NCBI GenBank assembly: GCA_022577435.1
Contig: JAKOON010000058.1
Span: 774,001-838,000, forward strand
DNA length: 64,000 nt
Reading direction: 5' to 3'
Source: Embiotoca jacksoni
Taxonomy: Eukaryota > Chordata > Actinopteri > Embiotocidae
Shown: positions 22,515 to 34,667 of the stretch, piece by piece
How positions within the stretch are numbered: the stretch's first letter is position 1
How the letters are laid out: every line of letters starts with the position of its first letter
Notes under the pieces: model-generated
Databases searched by the model: none
Seen by the model: only the letters and a program-made list of their open reading frames with translations
What the model was told of the DNA's origin: nothing
Made by a program: the position numbers and the translations under genes

Positions 22515-22775
22515 AATGGTCTTCACTTGTCTAGCACTTTATCACTTTATTGGTCTCAAAGTGCTTTTACACTGTTTTCCATTCACACAATAATGAGACT
22601 GAGCTGCCATGCAAGGTGCTCGCCATCAGGAGTACATCCACACACCGATGGAACGCTATCCAGAGCAACTTGGGGTTGAGTTTCTTGCTCAAGGACACTC
22701 AGGCATGTGGACAGGAGGAGCTGGGGATCGAACCACCAACCTCCCACTCTACCATCTGAGCCACAGCCTCCCACA
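22515..22775 (-). mobile_element. tRNA-derived SINE
   Basis: On the minus strand the element opens with an RNA polymerase III promoter: box A TGGCTCAGATGG (22763-22752) and box B GGTTCGATCCC (22734-22724). It continues with CTCCTGTCCACATGCCTGAG and TGTCCTTGAGCAAGAAACTC and ends in an AAGCACTTTGAGACC-type tail near 22560. This arrangement matches a short element seen widely in percomorph genomes. The A-to-B spacing is slightly short for a tRNA head, suggesting a small deletion. It sits 180 bp downstream of a LINE end in opposite orientation. Confidence 0.8.
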
Positions 22776-25220
22776 GCCTTTTTAAAACATAAATTGGAGG
22801 TTGCAGGTTACTTCGAACTACTAGTGGCTTATTAACGAATAATAATTTTGAGAGCTGCATTTGCATTTTCTTAAGATGCAGCTTGTTTTACATAGAGGCA
22901 ATTTTTATATCTATGTCCACCTGATAAACATCCTCATATTCAGTAGGTGTAAGCTAAGCAAGTAGAAGGCCAACACAAAAATATGAGGCTCCATGAAAAA
23001 ATTGTTGTACGACAGTCTGTTGTCAGACACCTGACCACTCCCAGCTGAGGTCGAGGTCATAGGTTCAAACTGAATTTACTCGTCATGTTTATATGCCCAG
23101 CTGTTTGTACAGGTGTTGTAAAAGGGAGGTTTCACATGCCTGTCGTGTAAGTTTGCTGACTCATGCGGGGTGCTGCTAAATGGTTGAGTCACGCCTTCGT
23201 TTTAGTTCCCAGAGGGCAGCTGCAGTAATGTTGCACATCCTTTTGTCAGCCAACTTGCTGTGTTTATGTGCGTGCAGATTCTTGCCTCCATAAGTGGAAG
23301 CTTTGTGTGCTTGCAGGGATGTGTATGTGTGCACTTCATGAATCCCCACTCAGCTACTCTCTCCATCTTCTCCATCAATCACAGTGTGTTCGTTGCTTCC
23401 TGCACATCAGACACTGCTGATACTGTTAGATAAGCAGATTGCAGGTCCTAATATGAGGATTAGAAGGCCGCTCTGCCAATTTTCAACTCTACATTTACGT
23501 CATAATAGTAAGACTCAGTAAGAGTTACTCTGACAAACTGCTGTGTGAACAAAAGCACAGCCAACTTCACATTTGGTGATGTGTTCATGAATATGTCTGA
23601 AAATAAACTTAGATAAATAATTGCTGTCAATAGATTAACCAAAGTTGCATTTGGAGAAATAAGCAACAGTAACAAAGAGTTTCTCTGGAAAACTTAGATT
23701 TGGTCATCTGTATTTATTTGACTCACAGTTCTGTCATATTTTGCAACATAAGAGGAACAAACCGAGTCGTGTGTCTTTTCTTTTATTTGGTACTCTTTTT
23801 TTAAACCCACAGATCTAGTCTTTAAAAAAATAAAATAAAATACACCTGAAAAAAAAGAAAAAGAACCTGCACCAGCAACAGCAGCACAGTTGTAATGCCA
23901 CCATGAACAACCTTTGGGATACATGAGAGACATTTTGGGGAAATTTGAAATACATCCGGTCTCCTTGTCCCCACCAAGCCAGCGAAAATGCACTTTTTTT
24001 TCTGACATTTTAAAGCTGTAAATTAGAGGGTAAAAACAGCCTTATTACAACAAATGTATAAGCAATTATATTATTGAACCTGCTCTAAAATATCACAGTT
24101 GAAACTACCAAAGTTAATGCAACAAAAATGAAGCACAACAATACTACACCCACATTAATCATTGTAGTAGTAGGTGGCCTCTTGCTTGAATGATGCATGC
24201 TCAGCAACCTCAGCCAAATGGTTGCAGAATGCATCTTAATGAAAAGGTAAAAATGTGTCTTTTTAAAACTGTGAAATGAGTAAATAAACTGCAAGATGGT
24301 TCACAGCATTGGTTTTAGTGATTTAAATCGAGGGGTTCATCTGGAATGAGAACATAATTTCCCTTTGCATGTCATTAAACCTTAAAACTCCCCAAAACTG
24401 ATGTGTTAATCCCTCTGAGGCTCGGGACGAAATAATTAAGAGCAAAAACAAAATATTAGATATCAACCATGTGTGTGGTTTCCAGGAGACTGTATCTGTC
24501 TGTTGCAAAAATGTGTGTTTGTATGTGAGAGTCAGCAGGGTGCAGAGAGATCAAGCCATCCTCACTGACAAAATGACAGCTTATTATCATAGACAAACAG
24601 CCCCTAAAGGTACACGCACACAATGAATTATAGAAGAGGATTGAAGTGAGAGAATCGTGTGTTTTGGTGTTAATTTGGATCTCACCTCCCAAAGAGCCAC
24701 TGCAGTAACTTGGAACAGATAAATTCAGTTTTTATGGAAATATTGTATGGCTTTTAAAAGGACATTAGTAATTTGTCAGTGACAGGAATATTAAGAACCA
24801 ACTGCAAAAGCAGCAACAAATTATAACTACTGTATACTACTGAGAAAGAATTAAGCCTCAGGCTATTCTTTTTTTTTTTTTAATTTTTTTTATTTCCAGA
24901 AGAAAAACACCTCCACAACTGTAAGGCTAAAATAAACAACCTAGGGATCTGTGGATAAGAGACTCTTGGGAAAATGTTGAATTGCAACAAGTCTCTCTAA
25001 AATTCTCCCCTCCAACATTTTAGTCATAGCAACGCTCTTCATTAAAAGTGTCATGTTTGGCAACATTAAAAAAAAAATGGTGGTGGTTTGAGTTTTGGTA
25101 CAGAGACTTCAAAGTTAGAAGAGGAAAGAAGAATGAATAGAGCACATCTGCTGTTACTTGGTCCTTGAGGCCCACAAACTTAAATGTATGTATTGAAGGG
25201 GCACCAGCGGTTGTGTAAAA

Positions 25221-25248
25221 TGTGTGTGTGTGTGTGTGTGTGTGTGTG
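25221..25248. repeat. (TG)n microsatellite, ~14 units
   Basis: Pure TG array of 28 bp. Confidence 0.97.
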
Positions 25249-26329
25249 GTATGGATAATATAATTTATTGATGGAGAGTAAAGTTCTTTCCAAAAATTAC
25301 AATCTTTGATTTCACAATAACTTGCAAACAGCATTTCTTATCTAATTCAAACAAGGAACTCAATCCTCCCAATCAGTCCACTTGAGTCTTGATGTACTGT
25401 AACCCAGGACCGAGTTGTTTTTATTAAAGATAATTAACTGTGTTGAGCAGTGTCCTCTAAGTTTATGGCAACTACCTCTAGCCATCTTAATATCCCTCAG
25501 CCAAATATATCAAGTCGTCAGTTTTTGGATTGTTTGTTGCAGGGTAGCAGCTTGCTGAGCTCAGGTTAGTGCCAGGAAGAAAGAGTAAAAAAAATAAATA
25601 AAAACACAGCCAACAGCTAGGATTAACTGGTTGCTATTTATAGTATTTAGTGTAAAAGCTAGCTAAGTAGGATGCAGTGATTTGGAAGTCATTACTGCCT
25701 GTAAAGTAGATGGATGATCTGCTATTGTATTCATGAATAACAAGAATTTGGTTGAAGCATACATTTTCTTTATGACACTTAACCAGTCGAGCTGCTAATG
25801 TGAGTGACAGTTCATTTAGTATGAACATAAGGTGAGTTTAATGACACACTGTATCAGATACATCCTCCAGTCTGGAGGGTAGATGCAACAACTATGGATG
25901 TGAAACAAAATGTTCACCCACACCCTGCATTGTTGACTTAAACCTCACTCACCATGAATGTGACCTTTTGGATCACTGGACCCGGAGACCTACTCAGGGA
26001 ATGAGATCTACTGAAAGGCAGCCTATACTATGCTAAACCAGAAAATGTTCTCACAGCGAAGGGCCTGCTGTGTAGCATTAATCTGTGTGTGTGAACAGAT
26101 GGCACACACTAACAAGCTCGGCTGAATGCAACTATTGTTGGCATGGACCAAGAGTGATCTCTAACTTGCTGATCCCAAGCCTCTTAATTAAATGCAACAT
26201 TTAATCTACTCAGTTTTTGGTCCCTCTGGTGCTAAAAAAAACCCAACACGGTTCATCACCACTGACCTCCTCATCCTGGTGGTTGGAACATCGCTTAGAT
26301 TGATCGCAATTAGATTGACAGAAAGCCTC

Positions 26330-26332
<3 letters not shown>

Positions 26333-26374
<42 letters not shown>
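26333..26374. repeat. T42 homopolymer
   Basis: Forty-two uninterrupted T residues. It could be the A-tail of a minus-strand retrocopy, but upstream and downstream bodies are not recognised. Confidence 0.95.
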
Positions 26375-26379
<5 letters not shown>

Positions 26380-27103
26380 CATGGCGGCCAATGATTATGA
26401 TGTTGCTGATGATGACTATCACCAAAACGTGGTTTTCTTATTTCATATTTCTTTCACTTGTCAACATCCCCAAACAATGGAGATACTTTATACATCCTAG
26501 ACTGATACTGTGCATCAATTTAGCACCAACACATCATTACACATGTTAGGGCAATACATTTCCTTGAGCACTGTTATTAAACCACATGCCATTATCAAAA
26601 GGTCTACGGGCTGTCTTCCAGGCCATATCCAGCAAGCAGAATAATTCACTAGTCATCACAATGACAAGATAAAGAACACTGAGTTGTTGAGGTTTCATAA
26701 GGTGCAAAGGGCATGCATCAGCAGGAGTACAACAGTTCACTTAGCACTACTACAATACAACGTGATCTGTTTAAGCATTAAATCAATAGCCTTTGCGTAA
26801 TAATCAATACAGTACAGAATGTTATATCCAGTCAGAAATAGAGGCCTCAAACATACTTAAGAAAAAACAATTACATATAAAAGAGGTCCATAACAACATT
26901 GTTGTTACAGTACTCATATAGTGTTGATATAGCTAAAATAGATGGTAAGACAAAGACGTGCATACTAACTGACTGTATGGCCAAAGTCAAGCAAATTTGT
27001 TTTTGATTGCTTTTTGGATTTGACATTATGACAGACAGTGTCAAAACTGTCTGTGATACTGAACTGGGCTCACCAAGAAATACTGTGACATGTCTGTTGT
27101 GTC

Positions 27104-27560
27104 GCTGCATATTGAGCTTTCCATGTTACTGAACTACCAATAAGCTGAATCAGCCCAGTGAGCTGTCCATGGTACTGAAATATCGATCAGAAGGTGTACC
27201 AGCGTAAAGAGCTGACCAAAGTTCTGAACTTTTTGTCTGTGTAGCTGCCTACTGAGCTGTCCATGGTCCTGCAGTGTCAACCAGAAGGTGTACCAGCATA
27301 CGGAGCTGACCATGGTTCTGAAATTTCTTTCAGTGTAGAGGCATAGTGCGCTGTCCATGGTCCTGAACTACCTACAAGCTGCACCAGTATAATGAGCTGT
27401 CTGTGGTCCTGGAATGTCTAGTTTTAAAGTGAAGCTGCATCCTGAGCTCTCCATGGTTCTGACAAATCGACATGCTGCAGCTGCATAGTAAGCTGTCAAT
27501 GGCACTGAAATGTCCGCTTCTAAATGTAGCTCCATGATGTAGTTATCCATGGTGAATAAG
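27104..27560 (+). repeat. Degenerate ~48-bp minisatellite, 9-10 copies
   Basis: The anchor TGAGCTGTCCATGGTNCTGA recurs at about 27121, 27167, 27215, 27261, 27310, 27355, 27401, 27451, 27497 and 27547, spaced 45-50 bp. The intervening part GAAGGTGTACCAGC appears only in alternate units (27191 and 27285, 94 bp apart), which points to a dimeric higher-order unit. Units differ by roughly a quarter of positions. Minus-strand reading frames pass through two long stretches (27358-27134 and 27571-27368), but these are a by-product of the repeat. Confidence 0.85.
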
Positions 27561-27873
27561 CCATTTTGCAAAGATATATACTCAGATCTCAGAAAATGTT
27601 AACATACCAACATTACATGGACAACATGACAAAGCCATGCAGCACAGTCTTAAGAGGATTACAGCAGGTTTTATTTCGGCTCTGTACTTCACATCATATC
27701 TGAAATGGAACAATGCCTATTTGATCAGAGCGTTGAGTCACAGCTTGAAGTCCTACACGGTACACTCAATACACGTGTGAACATTGAAAAAACACACTTG
27801 AGGCTGGAAGTCGGCATTTTTCCCTCAAGAGTATTTTTCATTCTTTTTAAATCTAGTGTGAAAAGAAAAAAAA
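27561..27873. other. Unique sequence, no gene seen
   Basis: An 83-codon open frame (27705-27956) has no recognisable domain. Confidence 0.4.
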
Positions 27874-27929
27874 GTCATTATCAATATGTCTGTATTAGCG
27901 CAGTTCTAATCGATATGATTTCTCTGGTG
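27874..27929 (+). repeat. Direct repeat, source copy 1
   Basis: A 56-bp segment around CAATATGTCTGTATTAG that recurs with four differences at 28122-28177. Confidence 0.9.
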
Positions 27930-28058
27930 CTGCTGACCCATTTGCCTCGCATTTAGGTTTCCTCATTTACTGTCCATAATCTCCATGTTTTAAGCAACAC
28001 TAGGAATAGAGTCCTATATCAACATGATAAATCCCAATGTGTTGTGTGTAATGAATAA

Positions 28059-28078
28059 GTGAATCTGTCTGATGTCTG
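28059..28078 (+). repeat. Direct repeat, source copy 2
   Basis: GTGAATCTGTCTGATGTCTG recurs exactly at 28175-28194, fused to the end of the other duplicated segment. Confidence 0.9.
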
Positions 28079-28121
28079 GTATTGTTCCATTTCAGAATGG
28101 CTTCAGAATGGATTTCAAAAA

Positions 28122-28194
28122 GCCATTATCAATATGTCTGTATTAGTGCAGTTCTAATCGATCGGATTTCTCTGGTGAATCTGTCTGATGTCTG
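28122..28194 (+). repeat. Composite duplicated segment
   Basis: This segment is the join of a 56-bp copy of 27874-27929 and a 20-bp copy of 28059-28078. The two overlap by GTG at the junction, a 3-bp microhomology. It is preceded by a small tandem TTCAGAATGGC repeat at 28092-28112. Confidence 0.85.
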
Positions 28195-29434
28195 AAGAAA
28201 ACACCAAAACATACACCTTTTCTCTTTATTCAATATGTAAACGCTCCAGCTACTAAAAAAATGCACAGTTAATCATGGAAATGGTCAGGGGCAATAAACA
28301 AACTCACCAAGAGTCGGCCCACCAGTGCAGTGTTGTATAGTGAGGTGGGTTTTAGGAGTCTACATTTATGAGAGCAGTTACACTGAAAGGAACATAGGGC
28401 TGCAGAGCAATCAACCATTTATGCTCTCCAACCCTAAACACAGAGTATGAAAGCACTCTCCAGTGTTGTCTTTGGCAGTGAATTGTGGTTCCTCTTTGTT
28501 GTTGTTTGTTCTCCTTCTGGCTAATCATGCTCGTGATTTCATACCAAGCAATAGACTTTTGCAGGTGAAGTTTATTCAGCACAACTAAAATTGTGTATGA
28601 CACAATTGGCTGCAATACATATTCTGTGGTTGAATGAAGTCCAAGAGTCATAAAGCAAGAAGCTTGAAAGATAAAATGCAGGCAAATATTTAGGAATTAT
28701 TTTGTGCAAAACACTGAACTAAACACCCGGATCATACACGATGGAGAATACATGTTAGTTAGGCACAACATACAATTGCCACTGCAGAAAACCTTGGCCA
28801 CACACATTGTCAGAATGCACTGCTATCAGAGACTCACAGGCATCTAGAGTTGCACAAACTCAGCAGGTCTGTCAGCTGATCTGGAGGCAGCAGATGGTGA
28901 GGATGGAGACTGTTAATGCTACCTGTGAAGTCAAGATCTGCCATTAACATCTGACTGAATTTACACTCATTCACATTCAGCGTGATATAGTTCAGATGGT
29001 GTTATCATAGATGTGTAATGTCAGTTTCTAAATGCCTGTGACCAAGTCTGATTCTGCTATGGCTGTCCACAAAAGGGATTTTCATGATATTTTCCAGTGG
29101 CAAAACTACAAAGCATCTCTCCTGATTTATAAAAAGCTTCACACATTTCACCCTTGGGTTTTGTTCAGAGGAGCTACTGTACTGTTGGTTTGTGTTAATC
29201 TGACGTGGTGTTTTATGGCGTGTGGGCCAGTTCATATATTGAATGCCATGTCTGTTGTAATACCCTGGTGACGACTGTGCTGCAATATTTATAATTAGTC
29301 TTATGTTGACAGTGAAAACGGGTTCTGTGCGGGCTGCAACACTTGTGCCACAGCTGAAAAATTAGGAATTGCTCTCAGTGTAATTTGTTCCTTTTAACTG
29401 AGATGACCTTTGTGGTGTCTGTGGATTTATACAT
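28195..29434. other. AT-rich unique sequence, no gene seen
   Basis: A 99-codon minus-strand open frame (28352-28651) and overlapping frames at 29005-29271 show no domain. Confidence 0.45.
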
Positions 29435-30055
29435 GTACACTGGTGGAAATGTATTAAAATCCTTTATTTTAGTAAAAGTACCAATACAACAATGTAAAAA
29501 AGTTCCATTAGTCTGAAGTCCTGCATAAAAAAAAAAAAAAAAATCATATTTAAAAAGTACAAAGCAGCAATATGTAGTTTATGTTTGACACTAACAGAAT
29601 GGATTTGATCCCTTTGACTGATATATTATTATATATGACATCATTAGATCTGAGGGATCATGAGATGATTGAGGAAAAGAAAAAGAAAATTCATTAATCT
29701 GTTTTGAGTTTTTCTCTAATCTTAGATTTTTAGCTGCAATATTTGATCATTTTAACATTTAGTGAACTGAAACCAGGTGAGAAGTTTGGAGGGAAAATCC
29801 CTGTTTGGTTATTCTATTTAAAAATCTCAAACATCTGAAATGTGGCCCCGACTACGTTTGTAAGACATCAGAAGCCAAAAAGTTAGGAAACCCCTGGTTT
29901 AATTTTTAACAATATGATATACTTAAAAAAAAATGTATATCATCCATTGTGTCAAATGTTCATCTAAAAAGTAAGTAAAGCTGTTAGATAAATGTAATCG
30001 AGTAGAAAGTACAGTATTTCCCTCTAAAACGTAGTTGAGTGGAAGTTTACATTTT
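29435..30055. repeat. Teleost dispersed repeat with AGTAAAAGTAC-type ends
   Basis: The left part (TTTTAGTAAAAGTACCAATA, then AGTCTGAAGTCCTGCAT) and the right part (AGTAAAGCTGTTAGATAAAT, then AGTACAGTATTTCCCTCTAA) match the two halves of a short element common in percomorphs, in which TTAAGTAAAAGTACxxATAC and AAGTACAATATTTCCCTCTG are typical. The middle contains A17 and unique-looking sequence, so the copy is either split by later insertion or formed by two fragments. I do not assign a superfamily. Confidence 0.5.
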
Positions 30056-30481
30056 CCTTCATTCCTTGTTTCATTTTTCTTGGATATGAGAATGCGGTTG
30101 ACATGAATGTCTTCGTTATGAGCTCCTAAAATACTGTATGCATGTGTGTCAATCATCATAATGTATAGAAAAATATAGACAGACAGACAGAGCGGTAGGA
30201 TTGTCGGCACTAAGCCAGAAGTCTGTCTGTATTGTGTCGCGTTAACACAGAGTTATCGGAGCTGCACATGGCTCATTATCGCCCAACATGTCTCACATCT
30301 GCCATGTCACCCACTGCTCATGCTCACAGCGTCATGCACACACAGACACACACAAACATCTGCCTCACTACCTCCCTAAAGCAGGATGTCGTGTGACACA
30401 CGTCAACGGTGATTGTGAAGCAGCAGTTGTGTCAAGGGTGGGGGGGGGGGATAGTTAATGGGGGGTGAGAGTCAATTTATT

Positions 30482-30657
30482 GAAGGAAAGAGGGAAGGAA
30501 AGAATAAAATAAGTAAAGAAAGAAAGAAGCAAAGAAAGAAGCAAAGAAAGAAAGAAAGAAAGAAAGAGGGAGGAAGGAAGGAAGGAAGGAAGGAAAGAAA
30601 GAAGGAAAGAAAGAAAGAAGGAAAGAAAGAAAGAAGGAAAGAAAGAAAGAAAAGAAC
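30482..30657. repeat. (GAAA)n/(GGAA)n purine tract
   Basis: AAAG and GGAA tetramer arrays alternate. From 30543 to 30657 the plus strand is pure purine for 115 bp. Long mirror-like purine runs of this kind can adopt triplex (H-DNA) structure. Confidence 0.95.
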
Positions 30658-33189
30658 TTCACAGTGACCACAACTGAACATAATTCAATCTATTTACTAC
30701 AAATTTTGACAAACTGCTACACAGCTGACGAGCTGAATTTCCAAGAAAATAACACAAAACATTAACAACAACAACAACATCCAAATCTGTTCTAACATAA
30801 TTAAAGACTTTGTAATGGATTTTACGCAGAAATTTAACGAGAGCTACCAGCCAGCAACGACTAATCCCGCTTTGGCAAACAACAAGTGATTTATTTAGAG
30901 TAACTTAACGGCTCCAACACGCTGCAGCAGTGTAGTTTATGTGTGTCAGCAAAGCAATGACGTACTGTTATTTCAGAATATTAGGGTGGAAATAACATTA
31001 AAGCACTCATAAAAGTATTTAGGTAGTTGCATATGAGTTGAATGTAGTAACAAAAAACAGCAGGTAAATTGTGTTGTCATTAGTTCTTGTTTTGTGTTTA
31101 TATGCTAATGTAGCAGCATTTTGGTATTTAGAAAGTTAAAGGCAATAAGGCTGAGCAAAATATCAATGAGACTAAATATCATCTTAGATTTTTGGATAAA
31201 CTGTGATATGACATAAGAACTGTCTTTTCCTGTTTTTAGAATTAAATTGATGTATTTTCTTTAATTTACCAGGCTGCTCTCACTGTTCTATTTTAGTCAA
31301 CTATATACCTTACTAGTGATTCTCAATCAAACACTGCACACGGTGTAAATATTTTGTTAAAGCGCACATAATCATCCCTACAATCAGAAACCACCGCATG
31401 GGGGTTAACATTTAGGTAATGTGTTTCGTTTTCTTGGATCCTGGTAAGAGCCTGGCTGGTGGAAGCAGAAGCAAAAAGATGAGGACCCGAGATAAAACCC
31501 TGAGGAACACCAGAGCTGATTCCTGCATATACAGAAGAGGACTTTGAAGTTCAAGGTGAGGAGGAGGAGGATCTAAACCAGTCAAGAGCAGAGACGGTGA
31601 AACTGACCAAGTGGCTGTGCAGAAATAAAACAAATGCTAACTCTCAACATGGATGAATGTGGAATGTCTGATCAAGTGAGAAAAAGACTTCAGCCAAAAC
31701 AAATATTTCATCTTTTGTAAGAAGCAGTGTGTCAACAAAGGCTAAATGTTACAGAAATTGACAAGTGTGCGCTAAAGACTCGAGAACGTACTGAATATTT
31801 GTAGCGGCAGAATTCACAGAGTTAGCGGAGGGTTTGTGGATGCAAGTGACATTCATGTTGTTAACGGTGGTTGTGGTTTGACCACATTCAGGAAGATGCT
31901 GAATAGTTTTTGCTGCAGATCAGCTCTCTCTTTGACATGTATGTCACAGTTGTCAGACGAAGACTTCTGGTCAACCTGTTATAACGGCAAAGCATGTAAT
32001 ACACATGGCCGTCCAGTAGTGGAGGGTATTAGTGTCACATCCTAGTAATATGTACATATGATCAGACACATGGATGGATTACATTGTTTCAAAAATCATA
32101 TACAACAAATAACAAAACAGTATATCGGCATGTTATCCAACCAGTCGATGGTGTCAATACCAGCATGAACACCCAGTGAAAGCCAGGCGTCGGTTCATGT
32201 GTGTTTCAGGTGAAGGTTTGTTTTGTCCTGGAGAAAAGGCTTTGTTTTTGTTTTCTCCCTCTGGATTCTCTGATGGCATTTTAAGGACATGTCGTTTCAT
32301 GTCGTTGATAATGACCGTCCACTCATACGCACGCCCACGATTTCGGTCCGCCACAGAAGCCATCCAACTGTCACAGTGTCAGGGCCAGCTTCCTGTAAGG
32401 CCTGCCTCTCCACTGCTAATAGGAAATGTTCCCTAACATCTGTGGTCTCCATCCCTCACTCTCGCTCGCTCGCTATCTCCCCTGCTCCCTCTGTCTGTCT
32501 GTAAGCAGTAGAATAAATTGAATTAGAGCTCCACCACCCACGCCGCAGGACCCTGCAGCCCTCTGTCAGATGGCTAAACACAGTGGAGAAGAGAGAGGGG
32601 GGAAGTTGCAGAGAGATAAACAGAAGGCAAGAAGAAAGACGGGCATGATAAAAAAAAATCCCCCCCCTCCGCCCCGGAAAAGAATAAAGAAAAGTCCTTA
32701 CAGCCTATTTACTCTGCTGTACTACATCCTGATAAGGCTTCTTTTTTTTGGAGGGTTGTGTGTGTGAAAGAGACAAAAAATAATGAGAAGGGGAAAATAG
32801 AGGATGCGGTCGATGTTTTTGCTTCTGCATCAGCCCTACGGACAAGTGAACTTTTATTAAAGCAACGAACACATAAAAAAAAAAAACACAGTAACACAAG
32901 TCAACCAGAGGTTTACCCTGAAGTTCAATTTTAAATGTGATAAATTTGACAGTGATGCCAGTAAATCAAATCAAATGTCAAAAACTAGTCAGGAGGAGCT
33001 TTAAAACTCTTCCTCTGTCTTACATTTCTTCGTAAAATCTGAAAACACAAATGCATTACCATTCATCCCAAACCTAATGGCACGGCAAACCACTCTTTTT
33101 AGATGTAAATAGAAGGATAAATACAACTAAAATGGACTGAATATCATCAGTTTCTCTCCCTCGCTCATTCACCCACACTCTCTTTCTAG
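30658..33189. other. Unique sequence with one possible repeat fragment
   Basis: 31440-31620 may be a dispersed repeat. CT-rich sequence at 32450-32505 and small homopolymers are present. Open frames at 31836-32504 lack any recognised domain. Confidence 0.4.
31440..31620 (+). repeat. Possible dispersed-repeat fragment
   Basis: AACCCTGAGGAACACCAGAG, followed by GAGGAGGATCTAAACCAGTC and AAGAGCAGAGAC, resembles a phrase (CCCTGAGGCACACCAG, then AACCAGTxxAGAGCAG) seen repeatedly in teleost genomes. I cannot name the element, and the match is from memory. Confidence 0.35.
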
Positions 33190-33490
33190 AGCCAGGAAAG
33201 TATTTGCATAATGCCTCCATGTCCACGGGCCATTAGCACCAGCATGAGTGGCTCGTGTGCATAAATGTATTGCCTTGATCAATCAATGTGAGCTACTGTA
33301 CCAGTATGAAACGATGAAACTCCAATCCAGCAAAGGACAGAGGCACAAGAAAAAGAGGGGGCGGGGGGCAATTTACAAACACTGAAATGTCACAGTCCTA
33401 AATTAGAGGCTAATTAAACTCCACAGACCGTCATTGGGAAAATGTTTGGTTAAAAATGTGGCCATTTCTATTCATTTACTGCACATTAAA
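33190..33490. promoter_or_regulatory. Candidate conserved non-coding element
   Basis: This stretch has a higher-complexity composition than its surroundings and several homeodomain/POU-type motifs: TTTGCATAAT at 33203, TTGATCAATCAATG at 33276-33289, CTAAATTAG and GGCTAATTAAA at 33399-33418. Conservation cannot be tested here, so this is a guess from motif density. Confidence 0.2.
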
Positions 33491-34425
33491 ATTAAATGAA
33501 TGTGGAAACAACTCCTGTCTCAAAGAGCTTAGTGTCGGAGGCCATTTTTTTTGGCAAGATCAGTAGCTTCAGTTCACAACAAACAAACCTCAGTGTAGCA
33601 TTTCCAATTATAAACAGTATTCATTTATTAAGGCCAGTTTCATCGCTGCCATTTTTCTATAGTCACTATTTCATGCATCATGTTTATCATAAAGAAGGAG
33701 ACCAAAAGACCAAGCAGAATGCATAACCCAAACTGGTTCCTTTTTTTTTTTTTTTTAAACCTCCCAGCTGCTGAATGTTTAAAAAAAAAGAAAAAAGAAG
33801 TCAAATATGATGAAACCCACATGATCCCAAGTCAGTAAATTGTCCCAGAAGCAGGCGAGGCTCATCATGTCTTCATGCAACACAAATAGCTCCTGCTAAA
33901 GACTAATTATATGGAAGCCTTACAGTTCTTTCATATTTAATTTTCTCATATATTGTAGATTATGAGATTTTAATGTGTTCCTAGATTCCAAATGTATCAT
34001 ATTCTCAGCTCCAAGAGGATCTTAAAAGCAATTGAGGTGCTTTTGACTTGAGAACAGCTCAGCTGTGCAATGGAAACAAATACAAAAGACCTTCAAAGCA
34101 AATAAACAATAAATCCGTTAACTACATGGTCTCTGTGGTAAAAGGACATTTTTTTTAAAACCATTTTCTATTCAATTTATGTATTGTTGTATTTTGTATC
34201 TTTAGTTCATGTTGAATATGACACAAATATAAAAAGTTCACCACAACGTGTGTCTATGCAAAATACATATGTTATAGTGTCAAACGCACTGAAGTGGATA
34301 CGATGATCTCCCGTCTCATCCACTGGTGTCACATGTCCACTGTTGGATGTCGGGACGGGCGCGCGCACGCATACAATTATTATCATTTGAAACTGACAAG
34401 TGACACGAGACTTAGATACGCACCC

Positions 34426-34427
<2 letters not shown>
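33491..34427. other. AT-rich unique sequence, no gene seen
   Basis: T17 near 33741-33757 and A9 near 33780 are simple runs. No exon or transposon is recognised. Confidence 0.45.

Positions 34428-34476
<49 letters not shown>
34428..34476. repeat. (AC)n microsatellite, ~24 units
   Basis: Pure AC array ending in ACGGCGGG. Confidence 0.97.
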
Positions 34477-34478
<2 letters not shown>

Positions 34479-34497
34479 CGGGCAATGCAGAAGCTCC

Positions 34498-34524
34498 ATC
34501 TCCATCATCATCATCATCATCATC
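34498..34524. repeat. (ATC)n microsatellite
   Basis: About eight ATC/TCC-type triplets between two (AC)n arrays. Confidence 0.9.
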
Positions 34525-34614
34525 TAGTTTAATTTTGTGCCAACAAGGTATACAAGCAGGGCTTTCACTGCGCACGCGCACGAACACAAACGCATGCAAT
34601 AATTTTTGCATATC

Positions 34615-34615
<1 letters not shown>

Positions 34616-34660
<45 letters not shown>
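34616..34660. repeat. (AC)n microsatellite, ~22 units
   Basis: Pure CA array 140 bp after the previous one. Confidence 0.97.

Positions 34661-34667
<7 letters not shown>

Larger units (their letters stand above)
22776..27103. other. AT-rich unique sequence, no gene seen
   Basis: A box-B-like GGTTCAAACTG at 23062 has no clear box A. Simple repeats are (GT)14 at 25221-25248 and T42 at 26333-26374, with a T-rich run at 24869-24890. Open frames are short and overlap on both strands. No exon or transposon is recognised. Confidence 0.4.

Noticed and set aside
23030..23075. GGTTCAAACTG resembling a tRNA box B
   Set aside because: No box A or cloverleaf could be fitted upstream.
27134..27571. Repetitive minus-strand frames resembling a tandem-repeat protein
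   Set aside because: Unit spacing varies between 45 and 50 bp and breaks the frame, so this is a degenerate minisatellite rather than a coding repeat.
30458..30681. Lys/Glu-rich frame and opposing Phe/Ser/Leu-rich frames
   Set aside because: They are translations of the GAAA/GGAA purine tract.
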